64,000 nucleotides of DNA from Oopsacas minuta (GCA_024704765.1 JAKMXF010000297.1:248001-312000), one strand, 5' to 3'; shown: positions 33,460-44,268, numbered from the stretch's first letter. Notes: a model not told the origin generated them from the sequence alone. Numbers and translations are program-made.

Positions 33460-35175
33460 TTATGTGGACATACTTCTCTCCCTAGAAAACTTAGCCTTAG
33501 GTTTTGATGAAATCTTTGGCTTACCCAAGATATCTCTATGTTTATGCTCATCGAACTGACCAACTGTCGAAATGGAATCTTCGAACAGTACTCCCGACTC
33601 CACGCTATGTCTCAGGTATCTTTTAGCTTCTATTCCGATTGGAAGTGAGATTCCACGATTTGCTAAGTTTGAGATTATTTGTGGATCCTTACTGACGTAG
33701 CTATATGTACAATTCTGTGCTACGCTATCATCTGGTACTTGATCTACAGTTAAATCAGTTTTAGCTCTTAGTATACGAGCTACGAACGCAGGATACTCGT
33801 ATTCTACACTATTTTGAGGCTGTAAAGGCTTATCCACCATTCCAGTAATCTGAGTCATATCATTCTTATTAACATCTTGTCTCATTGGATGTTCATTTGA
33901 CGTAGCTTTAAGCCCATTACGAACTGACACGTAGCTATACATACCTACTGACCCTATGATATTGTCTATAGAGTTATACCAATCCACGCATTCTGTCTCA
34001 TTTTCAAAACGGAAGGAATATGTAGCCTCACCTTTGATTAATTCAAAATACTGGTTCTTTTCATTTTTTAGCCGATAGCCTGCACTTAAGTCAAGTACAT
34101 GCTCAGCTGTTTGGTCATTTAACTCCCGTCCTAATAAAATATTGATACCAGAGAGACAGCAATACCTTGCACCTATTGCTTTATTGTTTACTTTAAGCTT
34201 AATCTTGGTAACTTTGGAAAACTCGCGTGCGTTGGAGGACATTATCATATTCTTATCTACCTCTTGAATCTTGAGATAGCCAGAATCATCTTTCAGGTCC
34301 GCGTCCGTTAGAGGTATATGTACGATACTAAGAGAAAATATCTCAAATCACGGTCTGTGCCGACGTAATTTTTTATTTTTCTAAATTTATACTATTGTTT
34401 ACTTTAATTTTATAAAATCAACAATAAATGTAAACATTTCAGCTTTTTTTTCCATTTGAAAAGTGTCGTAGGAGAAATTGGAAAGCCATCGGTTAACTCG
34501 AACGGATTTTTATTTTCCCTGAGGTTCGAGTTACCGGATGTGGACTGTATATATTTCAAGTATATGAATACTTACTCCTTTGCGGAAAGTATCTTTTCAT
34601 CGCTCTTAGATCTGTTCTTCAGCTGCCCAAATAGAGATTTCTTCCCCTTTTTTGTTTGAGAAGTTATGTCTTCAGTACCTATCTGAAAGATACATTTGTA
34701 AACAACTGAGTTTATTTGTATTTCTACTTTTGAAATATTTTTGTTATCATAAATTTCAGGATACACTCCATATGCTCACCGAATCATTCTTCTTTAATGG
34801 GCGATTTTTTGATATCTTCGCCTCTTGTTGCTTCCACACTGGTGGCAATATTGGTGCTGACAGTTGTATCTTAGTAACTTTCTTTTTGTCAGACTTTGTA
34901 TCTGCATTTTTAGTAGAGTTCCTCTCCCATTTCTCTATAAGCTCTTCAAAAATGTAATACACTTCATCCAACTTTCTTTTCAACTCATTGCTGTCTAGAT
35001 TTATTTTTACCTTTTCCAGGAAGTTTACACCAGCTAAAATGAAAATATTTGAATTAAATGATTAATTAAAATATGCAGATAATTTATTTATCCCTGCCCA
35101 GAAATAACGAAATACAATCAAATGATACTCACTCTTTAGAGCAGTAAGGGTCTCTTCCTTTAATTCTGTACTCAT
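33460..35175 (-). CDS. PH-domain adaptor-like protein (possibly SKAP-like)
   Basis: Four exons join in consistent phases: 35175-35133, 35033-34780, 34682-34576 and 34327-33460, giving about 423 residues. The N-terminal ~45 residues are helical and charged (TGVNFLEKVKINLDSNEL), resembling the helical dimerisation segment of SKAP adaptors. A Lys/Ser-rich linker follows. A PH-type domain begins at DSGYLKIQEVDKN and ends with the C-terminal helix ETECVDWYNSIDNIIG, whose Trp is the conserved PH residue. Downstream are Tyr motifs (MYSYVSVRN, VEYEYPAF, YSYVSKDPQ) that could be phosphorylated, and a basic tail. Unlike SKAP1/2 no SH3 domain is present, so the family name is only a suggestion. Confidence 0.65.
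34483..34547. repeat. Short repeat related to the element at 60897
   Basis: ccatcggttaactcgaacgg and aggttcgagttaccggatg...ggactgta are inverted and closely match the ends of the element in the P2X intron. It lies in intron 3 of the PH gene. Confidence 0.55.
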
Positions 35176-35518
35176 GGTATACTTCTACGATCTTTGATTT
35201 TTGTTTTGACTTTTGATAACTACTAAAATGTGACTTCATTTATACTCTTTACTCAGTCATATCAAGGACTGTAAGCAAATTTCCCAATAATTATCTGGTA
35301 TCACCTTAGTACATATTCACAAAATGTGGTAAAGATGTAAAATGTCCATACCATTAGCGGGTTGTACTTTCGATTGCTATAATGAAATTATAATTATAAT
35401 TATTATAAACCACTTTATAAATGAAACTGGCCTGCAACTTGGCCTAGATAGAGGTAGATTACCTGAGTGAATTGACACCGGATTTATTTTCATCGATTCA
35501 GTACAAAGTTTTAGTATA

Positions 35519-35704
35519 CAGTGGAACCGTCACAAGTTATTAAGACATTCCTCGCTCCTGATGCGGGGAATGTCTTAATAACGAAGCTAAAATATGTTTC
35601 AACTACATTAATCATAATGCAAATGAACCTCTGTAAGCGGGAAAGCGGGGTGCGAAGCACTCAATCTTGAGGACCCAACCTCCCCGCTTAGAGAGGTTCC
35701 ACTG
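35519..35704. repeat. CAGT...ACTG inverted-repeat element
   Basis: Starts cagtggaaccgtcacaagtt after TA and ends agagaggttccactg. The interior contains inverted attaagacattcctcgct / gcggggaatgtcttaataac arms, so the left part is itself a hairpin. Confidence 0.65.
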
Positions 35705-36191
35705 TTGACTAAAACTGTCCAATTGTTCATTTAAGAATGAATATGAGTAAACGAGATACCATTCAGCATCTCTGTACTGGCATTTAATTTTGAGTCGTGT
35801 CAGGTTTATAACTAGTTATTGATCTAGGTCAATTCGTTAACTGACCTTTCTATTAAATTCATAGATTCAACACAGCTATTTAACCTTTTTATCGTATGCA
35901 TGTTACCAAGGAATTACCTAGATGTGTAGGACTTTTGGAGGATGATTTGCGATCAAAGATATTTTATGAGCTTGAAATATGTCTTAATTCCTTATACCGT
36001 AAACCGTAACATTAATTAGCTGTGATTCAGGCGTATGTATATTTGACGAAAGGTTTAATAGGAGTGTGTTCTCAAGAACCTCTATAATTATCAATGTTAC
36101 TATTGTAGGCATGTTAACTTAATTAGCTTACCATATTGTCATCTCATGCTTATTTAGCAGAATGTTTGGCCATAGCATTTTATGGTTTGGA

Positions 36192-36410
36192 CTTTGGCAA
36201 ATATCGAAATATCGATATCGGTTAAAATATCCGATATCAATATGATATATCTGAAAATTGCTCGGTACGGAAAATATCGAACCAATCATCCGAAATAAAT
36301 AAATATCGATACTTCCATATGTTCGATTTCGAAATCCGGATATATTTGGATAAAATATGGAAATTTACGATATTTTGTAATTTTCATATTCGATATATCC
36401 AAACTTTGTT
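36192..36410. repeat. AT-rich palindromic element of TATCGATA-like units
   Basis: Opens actttggcaaatatcg and closes cgatatatccaaacttt, roughly inverted. Inside, variants of aaatatcga and ccgatat recur many times in both orientations, so the strand is nearly self-complementary. A shorter region of similar texture (gaatatcagtat / atactgataatattc) lies at 18115-18215. Confidence 0.5.
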
Positions 36411-36577
36411 TAATACACGCCTGTAGTTGTATGTGTTGCCAAGAAGCTCGTTTATTATCCTCATTTTAGCCTCTTGATGCTCTAATTTATTGTAAATTTT
36501 ATTGTTGTTTACATTTTTAATTACTCACGCTCATTCACCTAAGTTCGTACATAAGTACTTGTCAATTAATTGTCTTC

Positions 36578-37159
36578 ATGGAACGCAAATTGAAGGATTC
36601 CTGGGCTAAATGGCACAACTTAGTCTTCAAGTGGGACGAATTAAATAAAGATACCTTCAATCAACTTCAGAAATTATTGAATAATCGTACACAAATAGAT
36701 TATTATCTAGCTCCATCTTTGGACATACTTAATTCAGTCTCTGAGTTAAAGGAAACAGTAATTTCACAATTATATATCGAGCAATGTCAACTAAAATCTG
36801 CCCTCAATAGAACGAGAGGAAAGTTCCTCAAACTTGCAGGAGATATGGAAACCTTAACCCAGGAGCTTACCTCTTGTGAGGAGCTAATAATAAGTGAATC
36901 AAACGAGTGGTTACAATACTCACCACACCCTAACTTCCCTTCTTTCACTCTCTCTCATTTCAGGCTTTTCTCAGAAAGATTGCTATTTCTGTATCGCAAG
37001 GAACTTCACATTAAACTTATTCTCCTTAAAGAACTACCCATTGCTAAGACTGAGGATTCCAAGGTACTGTATCTTACTACATGGTCATTTGAGCCATTCT
37101 TAGATAAAGAGCTGACTTTCAGTCTCAATCTAATACTCTCTATTTTAGACATCAAGTAG
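36578..37159 (+). CDS. CINP: Cyclin-dependent kinase 2-interacting protein
   Basis: CINP is a small coiled-coil protein of the ATR checkpoint and of an AAA-ATPase (SPATA5-type) complex. The 193-residue intronless protein (human 212) has the signature SWAKWHNLVFKWDELNKD (human ADWHNLILKWETLND), a central coiled coil with Leu/Lys/Glu heptads, and the C-terminal block ERLLFLYRKELHIKLILLKE (human LLEMYRKELLLKRTVAKELA) followed by YLTTWSFEPFLD (human YLSMWLHQPYVE). The order and spacing agree throughout. Confidence 0.92.
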   Translation: MERKLKDSWAKWHNLVFKWDELNKDTFNQLQKLLNNRTQIDYYLAPSLDILNSVSELKETVISQLYIEQCQLKSALNRTRGKFLKLAGDMETLTQELTSCEELIISESNEWLQYSPHPNFPSFTLSHFRLFSERLLFLYRKELHIKLILLKELPIAKTEDSKVLYLTTWSFEPFLDKELTFSLNLILSILDIK

Positions 37160-37518
37160 ATGTATAGAATACGTGTTATTTAGTTATACTCTAATTGCTA
37201 CCACATGACAAGTACGTCCTTCCGGTTACTATCAATTACAAGCAGTGTCGGATTAACCATATGGCAGAAGTGGCATTTGCCCCGCTCCCGCACTCTCCGA
37301 ATTCCGATTGTGTATTCTTTCTTCTAAACTTCTTTTCTAGAAATCTTTGGGCTCCAGACACGGGACCCCAGAATAAATCCAAGCTACCTATCATAGAATT
37401 TTAGTGGTATGATTAGAAATCCTGTCATCTCACTTAACAAGCTGGAAATGAGACTTGTAATTGTTTTGCGAGATTTACTTAGTTAAATTATAATAAAGCG
37501 CAACTTCTTTCTTTCATA

Positions 37519-37562
37519 CAGTTTTACAATCAGTTTTACAATCAGTTTTACAATCAGTTTTA
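37519..37562. repeat. 12-nt tandem repeat, 3.7 copies
   Basis: cagttttacaat repeated three times plus cagtttta, upstream of the DHHC gene. Confidence 0.9.
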
Positions 37563-37610
37563 TTAAGCTACGACGTAGTTCACTTTCATGAAGAATATAT
37601 TTTTTGTAGG

Positions 37611-38438
37611 ATGAAAATTTGCTTTTATTTTTTAGCTTATACAATGGTCAGACGCGCGTTCATATTGATTCCTGCATTCTGTATACACTTGTGCGTTATA
37701 CTCTACTCTTTATACATAGAGTACAAGTTCCTATACCTCTGTCAGCTGTTTGGTTCTCTTTCTAACACATTATTCTATATACACTGGTTCTGTGCAATAT
37801 CTGCATTATGTCTGCATTCCTTCCTGCTATTCCTGGACCCAGGATACACCGAGAAGAACACAGCTACAGAAAAAGACGTACCTGATCATCTCGTGCATAA
37901 GGAACGGATCAGATTCTGCGATAAATGCAACTCTCTCAAAACCCCACGTATTCACCACTGCAGCACCTGTGCTCGCTGCGTGTGGCGCATGGATCACCAC
38001 TGTGTATGGCTAGCTCGTTGTGTAGGTCATCGTAATCAGAAGTATTTCATTCACCTACTATTCTATCAGCTGTGTTGTGCATACATGGATATCGTTGTTG
38101 TATCAGGTGCCGTGTTATTTGGCGGTACAGTACCTGAATGTCAAGAGAGACTACCTTTTGATGGATACGGAACTCGTATTTTCAACGTATGCTTCTCTTA
38201 TGCCATGTGTATCGGATTCATTGCCTTCCTGTCTAACTTATTCTTGATACAACTGTACTGTGCAGCTTATGATACAACTTATGTAGAGATTATGAAGGGA
38301 AGGAAGTCAAGCAACAAATCTACAACAATGGATAATTTGAGAATGGTATGTGGTCCCTTACCACTCTTGTGGGTAATTCCGTGTACTGCTCCACAACAAG
38401 TAGAGTCAGTTAGACCAGCAGAACTGTTCAGTGCTTGA
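37611..38438 (+). CDS. DHHC-type protein S-acyltransferase
   Basis: A palmitoyltransferase of the ZDHHC family. The 275-residue protein has two N-terminal hydrophobic segments (residues about 12-31 and 43-70), the Cys-rich domain from about 101 (FCDKCNSLKTPRIHHC, CARCVWRMDHHC) and two more membrane segments (about 155-180 and 196-222), so four in all. The catalytic DHHC tetrad is intact, but the usual DHHCPW(I/V)xNC is here DHHCVWLARCVG: the Pro after the active Cys is Val and Asn is Arg. AYDTTYVEIMKG sits where the TTxE motif is expected, one residue longer. A TTTTTTTGTAG acceptor-like tract ends one base before the ATG, so an untranslated first exon is possible. Confidence 0.92.
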   Translation: MKICFYFLAYTMVRRAFILIPAFCIHLCVILYSLYIEYKFLYLCQLFGSLSNTLFYIHWFCAISALCLHSFLLFLDPGYTEKNTATEKDVPDHLVHKERIRFCDKCNSLKTPRIHHCSTCARCVWRMDHHCVWLARCVGHRNQKYFIHLLFYQLCCAYMDIVVVSGAVLFGGTVPECQERLPFDGYGTRIFNVCFSYAMCIGFIAFLSNLFLIQLYCAAYDTTYVEIMKGRKSSNKSTTMDNLRMVCGPLPLLWVIPCTAPQQVESVRPAELFSA

Positions 38439-38586
38439 TGTTGTTTTGTTTTAAGTCGTTGATGTAGCTTGTTTTAAGGTTCATATAAGTATATTTATAA
38501 AAGATATTCTCTATACAATGACTCTACATTATTTCCTACCAATTTAGAAAATATTTAACCATAATTCATTTACCAGTGTTTAGCAT

Positions 38587-41500
38587 ATGGCTTCTAAATC
38601 ATACAGTCCAAGAGTACGAGGTTCTTTGTCAATACACAGCGACAGTACTCTACCCCCTGAAGTTATCCGACACTTCTTCTTTCCGAAGAGTTGTCCCCTT
38701 CTAGCTGATTCTTGTGCACTATATGAATTGCAGCTTAGTCCAGGACGGAAGAAAAACTTTCTACAACAGAGGGCCATGTCGCCTACTAGCTTTATGGAAT
38801 CTCCAAACGATAACTTGGTATGTATTTCCTATTCTCTTTTCCTTTATTATTATTTATAAACAGTAAAATTTATAGTTCTTGTCCATCAATCGGGCAGACG
38901 GCTACTGGTTCGAGACGAAGCCATCTGCTCGCCGGTACACTAACAGTGCTAGTACAAACAGTAGCTCGTCTCGTGGAGGTTCTGCTAGAACTGAGCATAC
39001 ATTAGATTTACTGGGAGAGGAACCTAATGTAGCAATTAGGAAGAAGAGAAGAGCTGCTCAGAGTTTTGGAGGCTACGAGGAATGTGATTTGTATAAGTTG
39101 ATACGAGATGAAGGTCAGCTGGATCGTGTGTATAGTTCTCTGTAATTTTACTTATTACTTCAATTTTAGATATACATTTGATATACGAGATTGAATATCA
39201 TGAAAGTGAGAACTATCGCAGATTCTTCAAAGATCGTCCTCACTTCAACTATTTTACTCACTCAAGTTCTGAATCTAAGCAAGGTCCTTGCCTCCTCTCT
39301 ATAATGCCGTATAGCGAATCTAGCTACCAACCTAACAATCCTTCTTTTAATGTAAGTTCTACAGTCAACTCTAGTTATATCCAAGCTGAAGGGACCGCGA
39401 TAATTAATCCGGTATGAGAAGAGTTTGATATAACCGATGGAATGATGTTACTCTGATGGTTTGTGACCATATTGTGCAATTTTAGGCTCCGATATAACGG
39501 GGAGTTAGCCGTATCTTTATTTACAGTAGTGCAATAATTATTGCCATTGCATGCAACAAAATGTCTATACAAAAATATCTAAATCAAAATAAATAAAAAG
39601 ATCTTTGTCATCATGATACAGCACATAATTGGTTAATACGTAATACCCTCTATCTGAGTCTATCAAATATACTCACTCGATTTAGACAATTAGTGATACA
39701 GTCCTATACTACATATTTCACACCTTTAGTTATGTGTATAATTCTAATTTAACAAAATCCCTTCCTCAGCCCCCTCTGCATCCTCATTCAAATGCTCCCC
39801 TCTACCGAGTAATCCTCAGATCAAAGGAGCACTTCTTGCATGGAATAATCAAAGCTAAAGATTTCCATGCTTCTAACGTTAGAAGTTGTGTACAAGCACT
39901 TGCCAGAGAACTGACGTTGGAAGAACAGTTCAGATTTGCAACATATCCTAAGGCAGAGCTAGAGATACTCAACATGGATGAAGCATTTGTCAAGGATAAG
40001 GTCAATTATTAATTTGTAGAATACGTATCTACAGTAGAACTCGGTTAAACGTGCTTGTCTCGAAAAACCGTAATTTTCTCCTATCTAATCCAATGATTCG
40101 GTTAAGACGGACTATATCTTATCTTATCGTTAGAAATCTGAATAATACTAAACTTCCATTAATTATTTCGGGGTAATTATTCGTATACTACGTACGTAGA
40201 TTCATACTGTTAGTGATAAGACATACCTCGGTTAATATAGGTTTTTTTGTTTCCCAAGCGAGTACGTCTTAACCGAGTTCTACTGTACAACAATAAGATT
40301 TTGATTGTAACATTAATTGTTATATACATAGTATTATGTTTATATAGGTTAAAGTAGGAGTGATAAATATAAAACCAGGACAGAAGACAGAACTAGAATT
40401 CTTAAGTAATCAAGATGAGCCAGGTCTGTTCAGAGACTTCCTAGCTATTCTCGGAGATCGTGTTGATCTGAAAGGATTCCCTGAGTTTGATGGGGGGTTG
40501 GATATATGCAATAACACTACAGGGAAGTATTCTGTTTACACGAGGTAAGACTATCTTCGTTCCCATAATATAAATCCGATTACAAACATACTTAGAGACA
40601 GACATTCCACCTACTCTCTTAATATTGTATTATTTAGATGGGAGGGATATGAGGTAATGTGTCATGTCGCTACACTACTACCTTACTCCCCAACTGATGA
40701 ACAGATGGTACAGAAGAAGAGACACATAGGAAATGATTTGGTTTGTATTATATTTTTAGAAGGAGATGCTGTATTCTCACCGCGAGCAGTTAAGTCTCAA
40801 TACATACACGTATTCATTGTGGTTAAAGTATGCTACGAAAGAGATACTGATCTACCAGTAAGTAAATTGTATTATATAGCTTAAATACAACAACGGGTTC
40901 GTATAAATGGGATGATAATATAATGTCAAATTCTATAAATTGCGGTTAGGTATACGAATAGTTAGTACGGAAGTAGTATAGTGGATGCACGGTTATAAAC
41001 GGTTATAAGAACGCCCTTTGAAGTAGCCAAGCATGTTATAATAACCGCACTATATATCAGGAGAACCGTGAATTTTAATTCATATATTCACTCAGATATT
41101 ATATGCTTTTATGGAGGTTCGGTAAGCTGTCAATAAACTTTCCGTCTCTCTCCTCGTAACATCATGTGCAATCCTTGAATAGTAGTATGTGGAGTATAGG
41201 TATCCTACGTATAGAAATATTAATACCGAGTCGAACTGTATTATCCCTAAGTCACACAAGGTTAATAGTACGGCTGAAATGTAGCCTGAAGCTAATACTC
41301 CCTCCTGACTAGGCTCTGGCAATGTAACATGATATGTTGATTGGAAAAAACAAGGATCAGCTGGAATCAGTCCCACCCAGTTTCCTACTGTGCTACATAA
41401 CACAGAAATTAGATATATCGTTAGTGAAATAATGAATATTGTTATTCTTCTTTGAAATTTAGTAATTATCCTATCCTGCTGCCCATATCTCGAGTTACAA

Positions 41501-44268
41501 TCTAGCCAATAAGTATTATCTCTTCTACCCTTTAGAATATTGTTTAGTTTCAGCGAGAGCTTGATAAACATAACGTAATCTATCGTCAAAAGGATTACAA
41601 ATGCTACCGATCCTGCCAAAAATGTCCATAGTATTCCAGTCAACAAAAAGACAATAAAGAATTGAATGTATGCGAAAACTAGGAATTGGTAAATACGATT
41701 AAAATTAACTTTACACCCTTGGACGTTGTGGGCTTGTGCCAGATAGTACATAAGAACTGATAATAGTAAAACTAACGAAAGCAATAACCCATCTGTAATG
41801 CCAATACGAAAGAGATGGATAGGGAGCCAAGAGAATGAATTCACTGGTGGGTAGATGGCGTGCAATCTGTTACATGATGTCCAGTAGGAATAGGTGGAGG
41901 TGATGTTTTGAGGTAAATACCCGAAGAGGAAAAATAAGCCGTATCCAATTCCTTTTATAAATAAGTGCAATGCTTCAACAATAAGTATAATGATGAAAAA
42001 TATGTTTGTATACAATTCTATGGTCGCTTGAGTGTATTCGTTTGTTGTTTCGGGAGTATTTCTTCGCTTCAACCATTGTCTTCTTATTCGTTTCAGTAGG
42101 AAGAGCGACCAACAACTAGAGAATGTGAATACAGTGAGGTTACCTATCACAACCAGACTGAGTAATGTTGGGAAAAGATAGCCAAGAATTTCAAAGAACA
42201 ACATGACTTTATCCTGATGATAAATTGGTGAAATCTCAAATTAATATGCTAGTATACCGCACAATGTAACTAAGTTAGAGTTGCTAGTTGGACTAATTAA
42301 TAATTCATTATTTGAAAGCTGATATCGGCTATAAAATTACCTGCTTCTACTAAATTCAGAAGAATCGTGTATGACTCATTTTCTCCTCTACTGCTATTGC
42401 AATGGACTTTAATGTTGTTTGAAATTTTCATTTATATTTATCACCATTGTAGGTTCGCTACAAGATAGCTACTGTATGCAGGGATGGCGTGCCTATATCC
42501 AGTCCTTATCTTTTTGAGAAAGATATCTTCGAACCAGGCCCAGAACTCAAAGATTTCATTATCTGTAAATGTATCAATTCTGAGAAAGCTGCTGTGAAGA
42601 GTCCCAAATTCCAGCAGCTACAGAAACGTACTCGTACGTACTTATTACAGCACTTGTGTAGAGCCATGGAGGATTATGAGTGTGTGCGGAAATTTCCTCT
42701 TCGAAAAGGAATAGAACATTCATTACAATTAAAGGCTGAGATTTACGAGAATGTAGAGAGATTAGTCTCTGATTATAGAAAAGTATTTTCAGCACCAGAA
42801 GTATGTGATGTTGTTTTTATTGTTAGTCCTAACCAAGTCCCAATTTTCGGTAAGTCATTTCAACAAATTTGATACGGACAGTCCTCTGATATACGTAGAT
42901 ACGGGGTGCTAGGGGCCCCGAAATTGCTACCCAGTTTCCCTGTTTCTGCCAAATTCCCCGTTTGTGGAAGTTTAACTGTGTGTACTTGTATAATAATTTG
43001 ATAGGAATAAAGGCTATTATAGCAAGCAGATCCAGAACTCTAGCCAGCTTACTCAACCAGTCACCTGTTAAAGAGAAAAAGCATAAGAAACAAACAAAGA
43101 GATCTGCTCTCACTAGACGACCTAGTAATTCTATATCTCATAAACTACGTCGCAAGTTCAACTGTGAATCTCCTGTACTACAGCGTCCTACTAGCCCATT
43201 ACTCAGGAGCAGTAAGAGGAAATATTTCAGAGGGAAGAGGAGTAGCTTTAGAGGAGTAGAGAAGCTCAGTATACGGGTACTTAAGGAGTATTCACACCTT
43301 GACCAGTACTGGTTCGAGGAATTTGACGAGGTAGATTATCACATATCTGTATTATACTTACATTTACTGATTATTCTATATAGATAAGCTTCAGTCAATT
43401 AATGGAGTATCTACTGTGTGGACAATGTGTTATCAATCCACTGACGATAGCTGGACTAGTTGGAGCATCAGATTTGTTTGATTTACCAGAACTAAGACAA
43501 GCTTGTTTTGAACATCTTCCTCACTGCTTGTTAGTTGACTTAATCTGTCCAGTGCTATCTTCCCTTGAATCCTATATTCATTTCCCAAGCGCTAAGACTC
43601 TTACAGTTAAAGTTAGTTAAGATTTTAATTTCGTATGTACTGTGTTGTCATGTGTACTTCTGGTAGGTTTTAGCGTTCTTAGATCTCAATGCTGAAGATG
43701 TTCTCTGTTCTGACTTCTTTCCAAATATTTCAGAGTTCTTACTCTCTTCTATTATGCAGCGGAACCTGAGAGCCCAGGAAGAAATGAAGTTAGATGCAAT
43801 TCTAGCATGGGCAGACGCTCACTCACTACCGCTTGAACAAGGAAACACTTTCATCAGTAAATATTAGTATATTCTCAAATATGTTACTAATACTACGTAG
43901 TAGGTTCATAGTCTCCAAAATTTTACCAAGCTAATATTCGTATGTCATCAATATATTTTTGCTGACATGTAATTTTCAATTTCACTTACTATTAAGTAAG
44001 TTACAGTAGAACTCGCATATTCCCGACCGCTGTGTGAGTACTCGCTCTCGCTAAGTGTCGGATCAGACAGTTATATGCAGTAGAATTGGTCATACAACAT
44101 ACATACGCTATATCTATAGGTCATATGCTTCAAAAATTGGACCTCAAGAAGCTGTCTTCATCTCAACTGATGCAGCTTGCTAACGTTAATGTAATAGATA
44201 CAGACGCTGCTATGCAGGCTATTGCATTCCAGCTTGATCCGAACTCAGTCGGGTCTTCTGAAGTTTGA
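38587..44268 (+). CDS. RapGAP-BTB/POZ-BACK fusion protein
   Basis: Eleven exons with consistent phases: 38587-38817, 38876-39113, 39170-39351, 39770-40000, 40348-40544, 40638-40857, 42453-42849, 43005-43330, 43384-43611, 43667-43856 and 44120-44268, giving about 862 residues. Residues ~80-480 are a Rap GTPase-activating domain: DGYWFET, EIEYHESENYRRFF, FNYFTHSSSES, VKVGVINIKPGQKTE, KGFPEFDGGLD, TLLPYSPTDEQMVQKKRHIGND (catalytic-Asn helix) and, after the long intron, VRYKIATVCRDGVPISSPYL. A BTB/POZ fold follows (CDVVFIVSPNQVPIFGIKAI, a long basic insert, SFSQLMEYLLCGQCVINP, ASDLFDLPELRQACFEHL), then a BACK-like helical region (FLDLNAEDVLCSD, KLDAILAWADAHS). Expected role is Rap inactivation coupled to BTB oligomerisation or CUL3 binding; that coupling is inference. 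Confidence 0.85.
39362..39511. repeat. CAGT-ended element in RapGAP-BTB intron 3
   Basis: Starts cagtcaactctagttatatc and ends gatataacggggagttagccg, inverted, with TA on both sides. Confidence 0.65.
40032..40285. repeat. CAGT...ACTG MITE in RapGAP-BTB intron 4
   Basis: Starts cagtagaactcggttaaacg and ends gtcttaaccgagttctactg; TA flanks both ends. The ~20-nt arms are almost perfect, the best-preserved member in the window. Confidence 0.85.
40977..41053. repeat. Small inverted repeat in RapGAP-BTB intron 6
   Basis: tatagtggatgcacggttataa faces ttataataaccgcactata. About 77 bp, TA-flanked. Confidence 0.55.
41092..42204 (-). CDS. Unidentified multi-pass membrane protein nested in an intron
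   Basis: A 370-residue intronless protein in intron 6 of the RapGAP-BTB gene, on the opposite strand. About seven or eight hydrophobic segments are visible, for example ILGYLFPTLLSLVVIGNLTV, NIFFIIILIVEALHLFI, GLLLSLVLLLSVLMYYLA, FFIVFLLTGILWTFLAG, VAFVILLTIDYVMF, FIISLTIYLISVLCSTVG and VLIFLYVGYLYSTYY. The layout could fit a seven-transmembrane receptor, but no DRY, NPxxY or other rhodopsin-family motif is seen, and I do not recognise the family. Length, codon-like composition and the absence of breaks indicate a real gene. Function unknown. Confidence 0.7.
   Translation of the reverse strand: MLFFEILGYLFPTLLSLVVIGNLTVFTFSSCWSLFLLKRIRRQWLKRRNTPETTNEYTQATIELYTNIFFIIILIVEALHLFIKGIGYGLFFLFGYLPQNITSTYSYWTSCNRLHAIYPPVNSFSWLPIHLFRIGITDGLLLSLVLLLSVLMYYLAQAHNVQGCKVNFNRIYQFLVFAYIQFFIVFLLTGILWTFLAGSVAFVILLTIDYVMFIKLSLKLNNILKGRRDNTYWLDCNSRYGQQDRIITKFQRRITIFIISLTIYLISVLCSTVGNWVGLIPADPCFFQSTYHVTLPEPSQEGVLASGYISAVLLTLCDLGIIQFDSVLIFLYVGYLYSTYYYSRIAHDVTRRETESLLTAYRTSIKAYNI
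44004..44080. repeat. CAGT-ended element remnant in RapGAP-BTB intron 10
   Basis: Starts cagtagaactcgcatattcc after TA; the right end is unclear (gtgtcggatcagacagttat). Probably a degraded member of the same class. Confidence 0.4.

Larger units (their letters stand above)
35176..36577. other. Intergenic with two repeat elements
   Basis: Between the PH gene and CINP. Contains the CAGT...ACTG element at 35519-35704 and the TATCGATA-rich inverted repeat at 36192-36410. No gene recognised. Confidence 0.6.
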
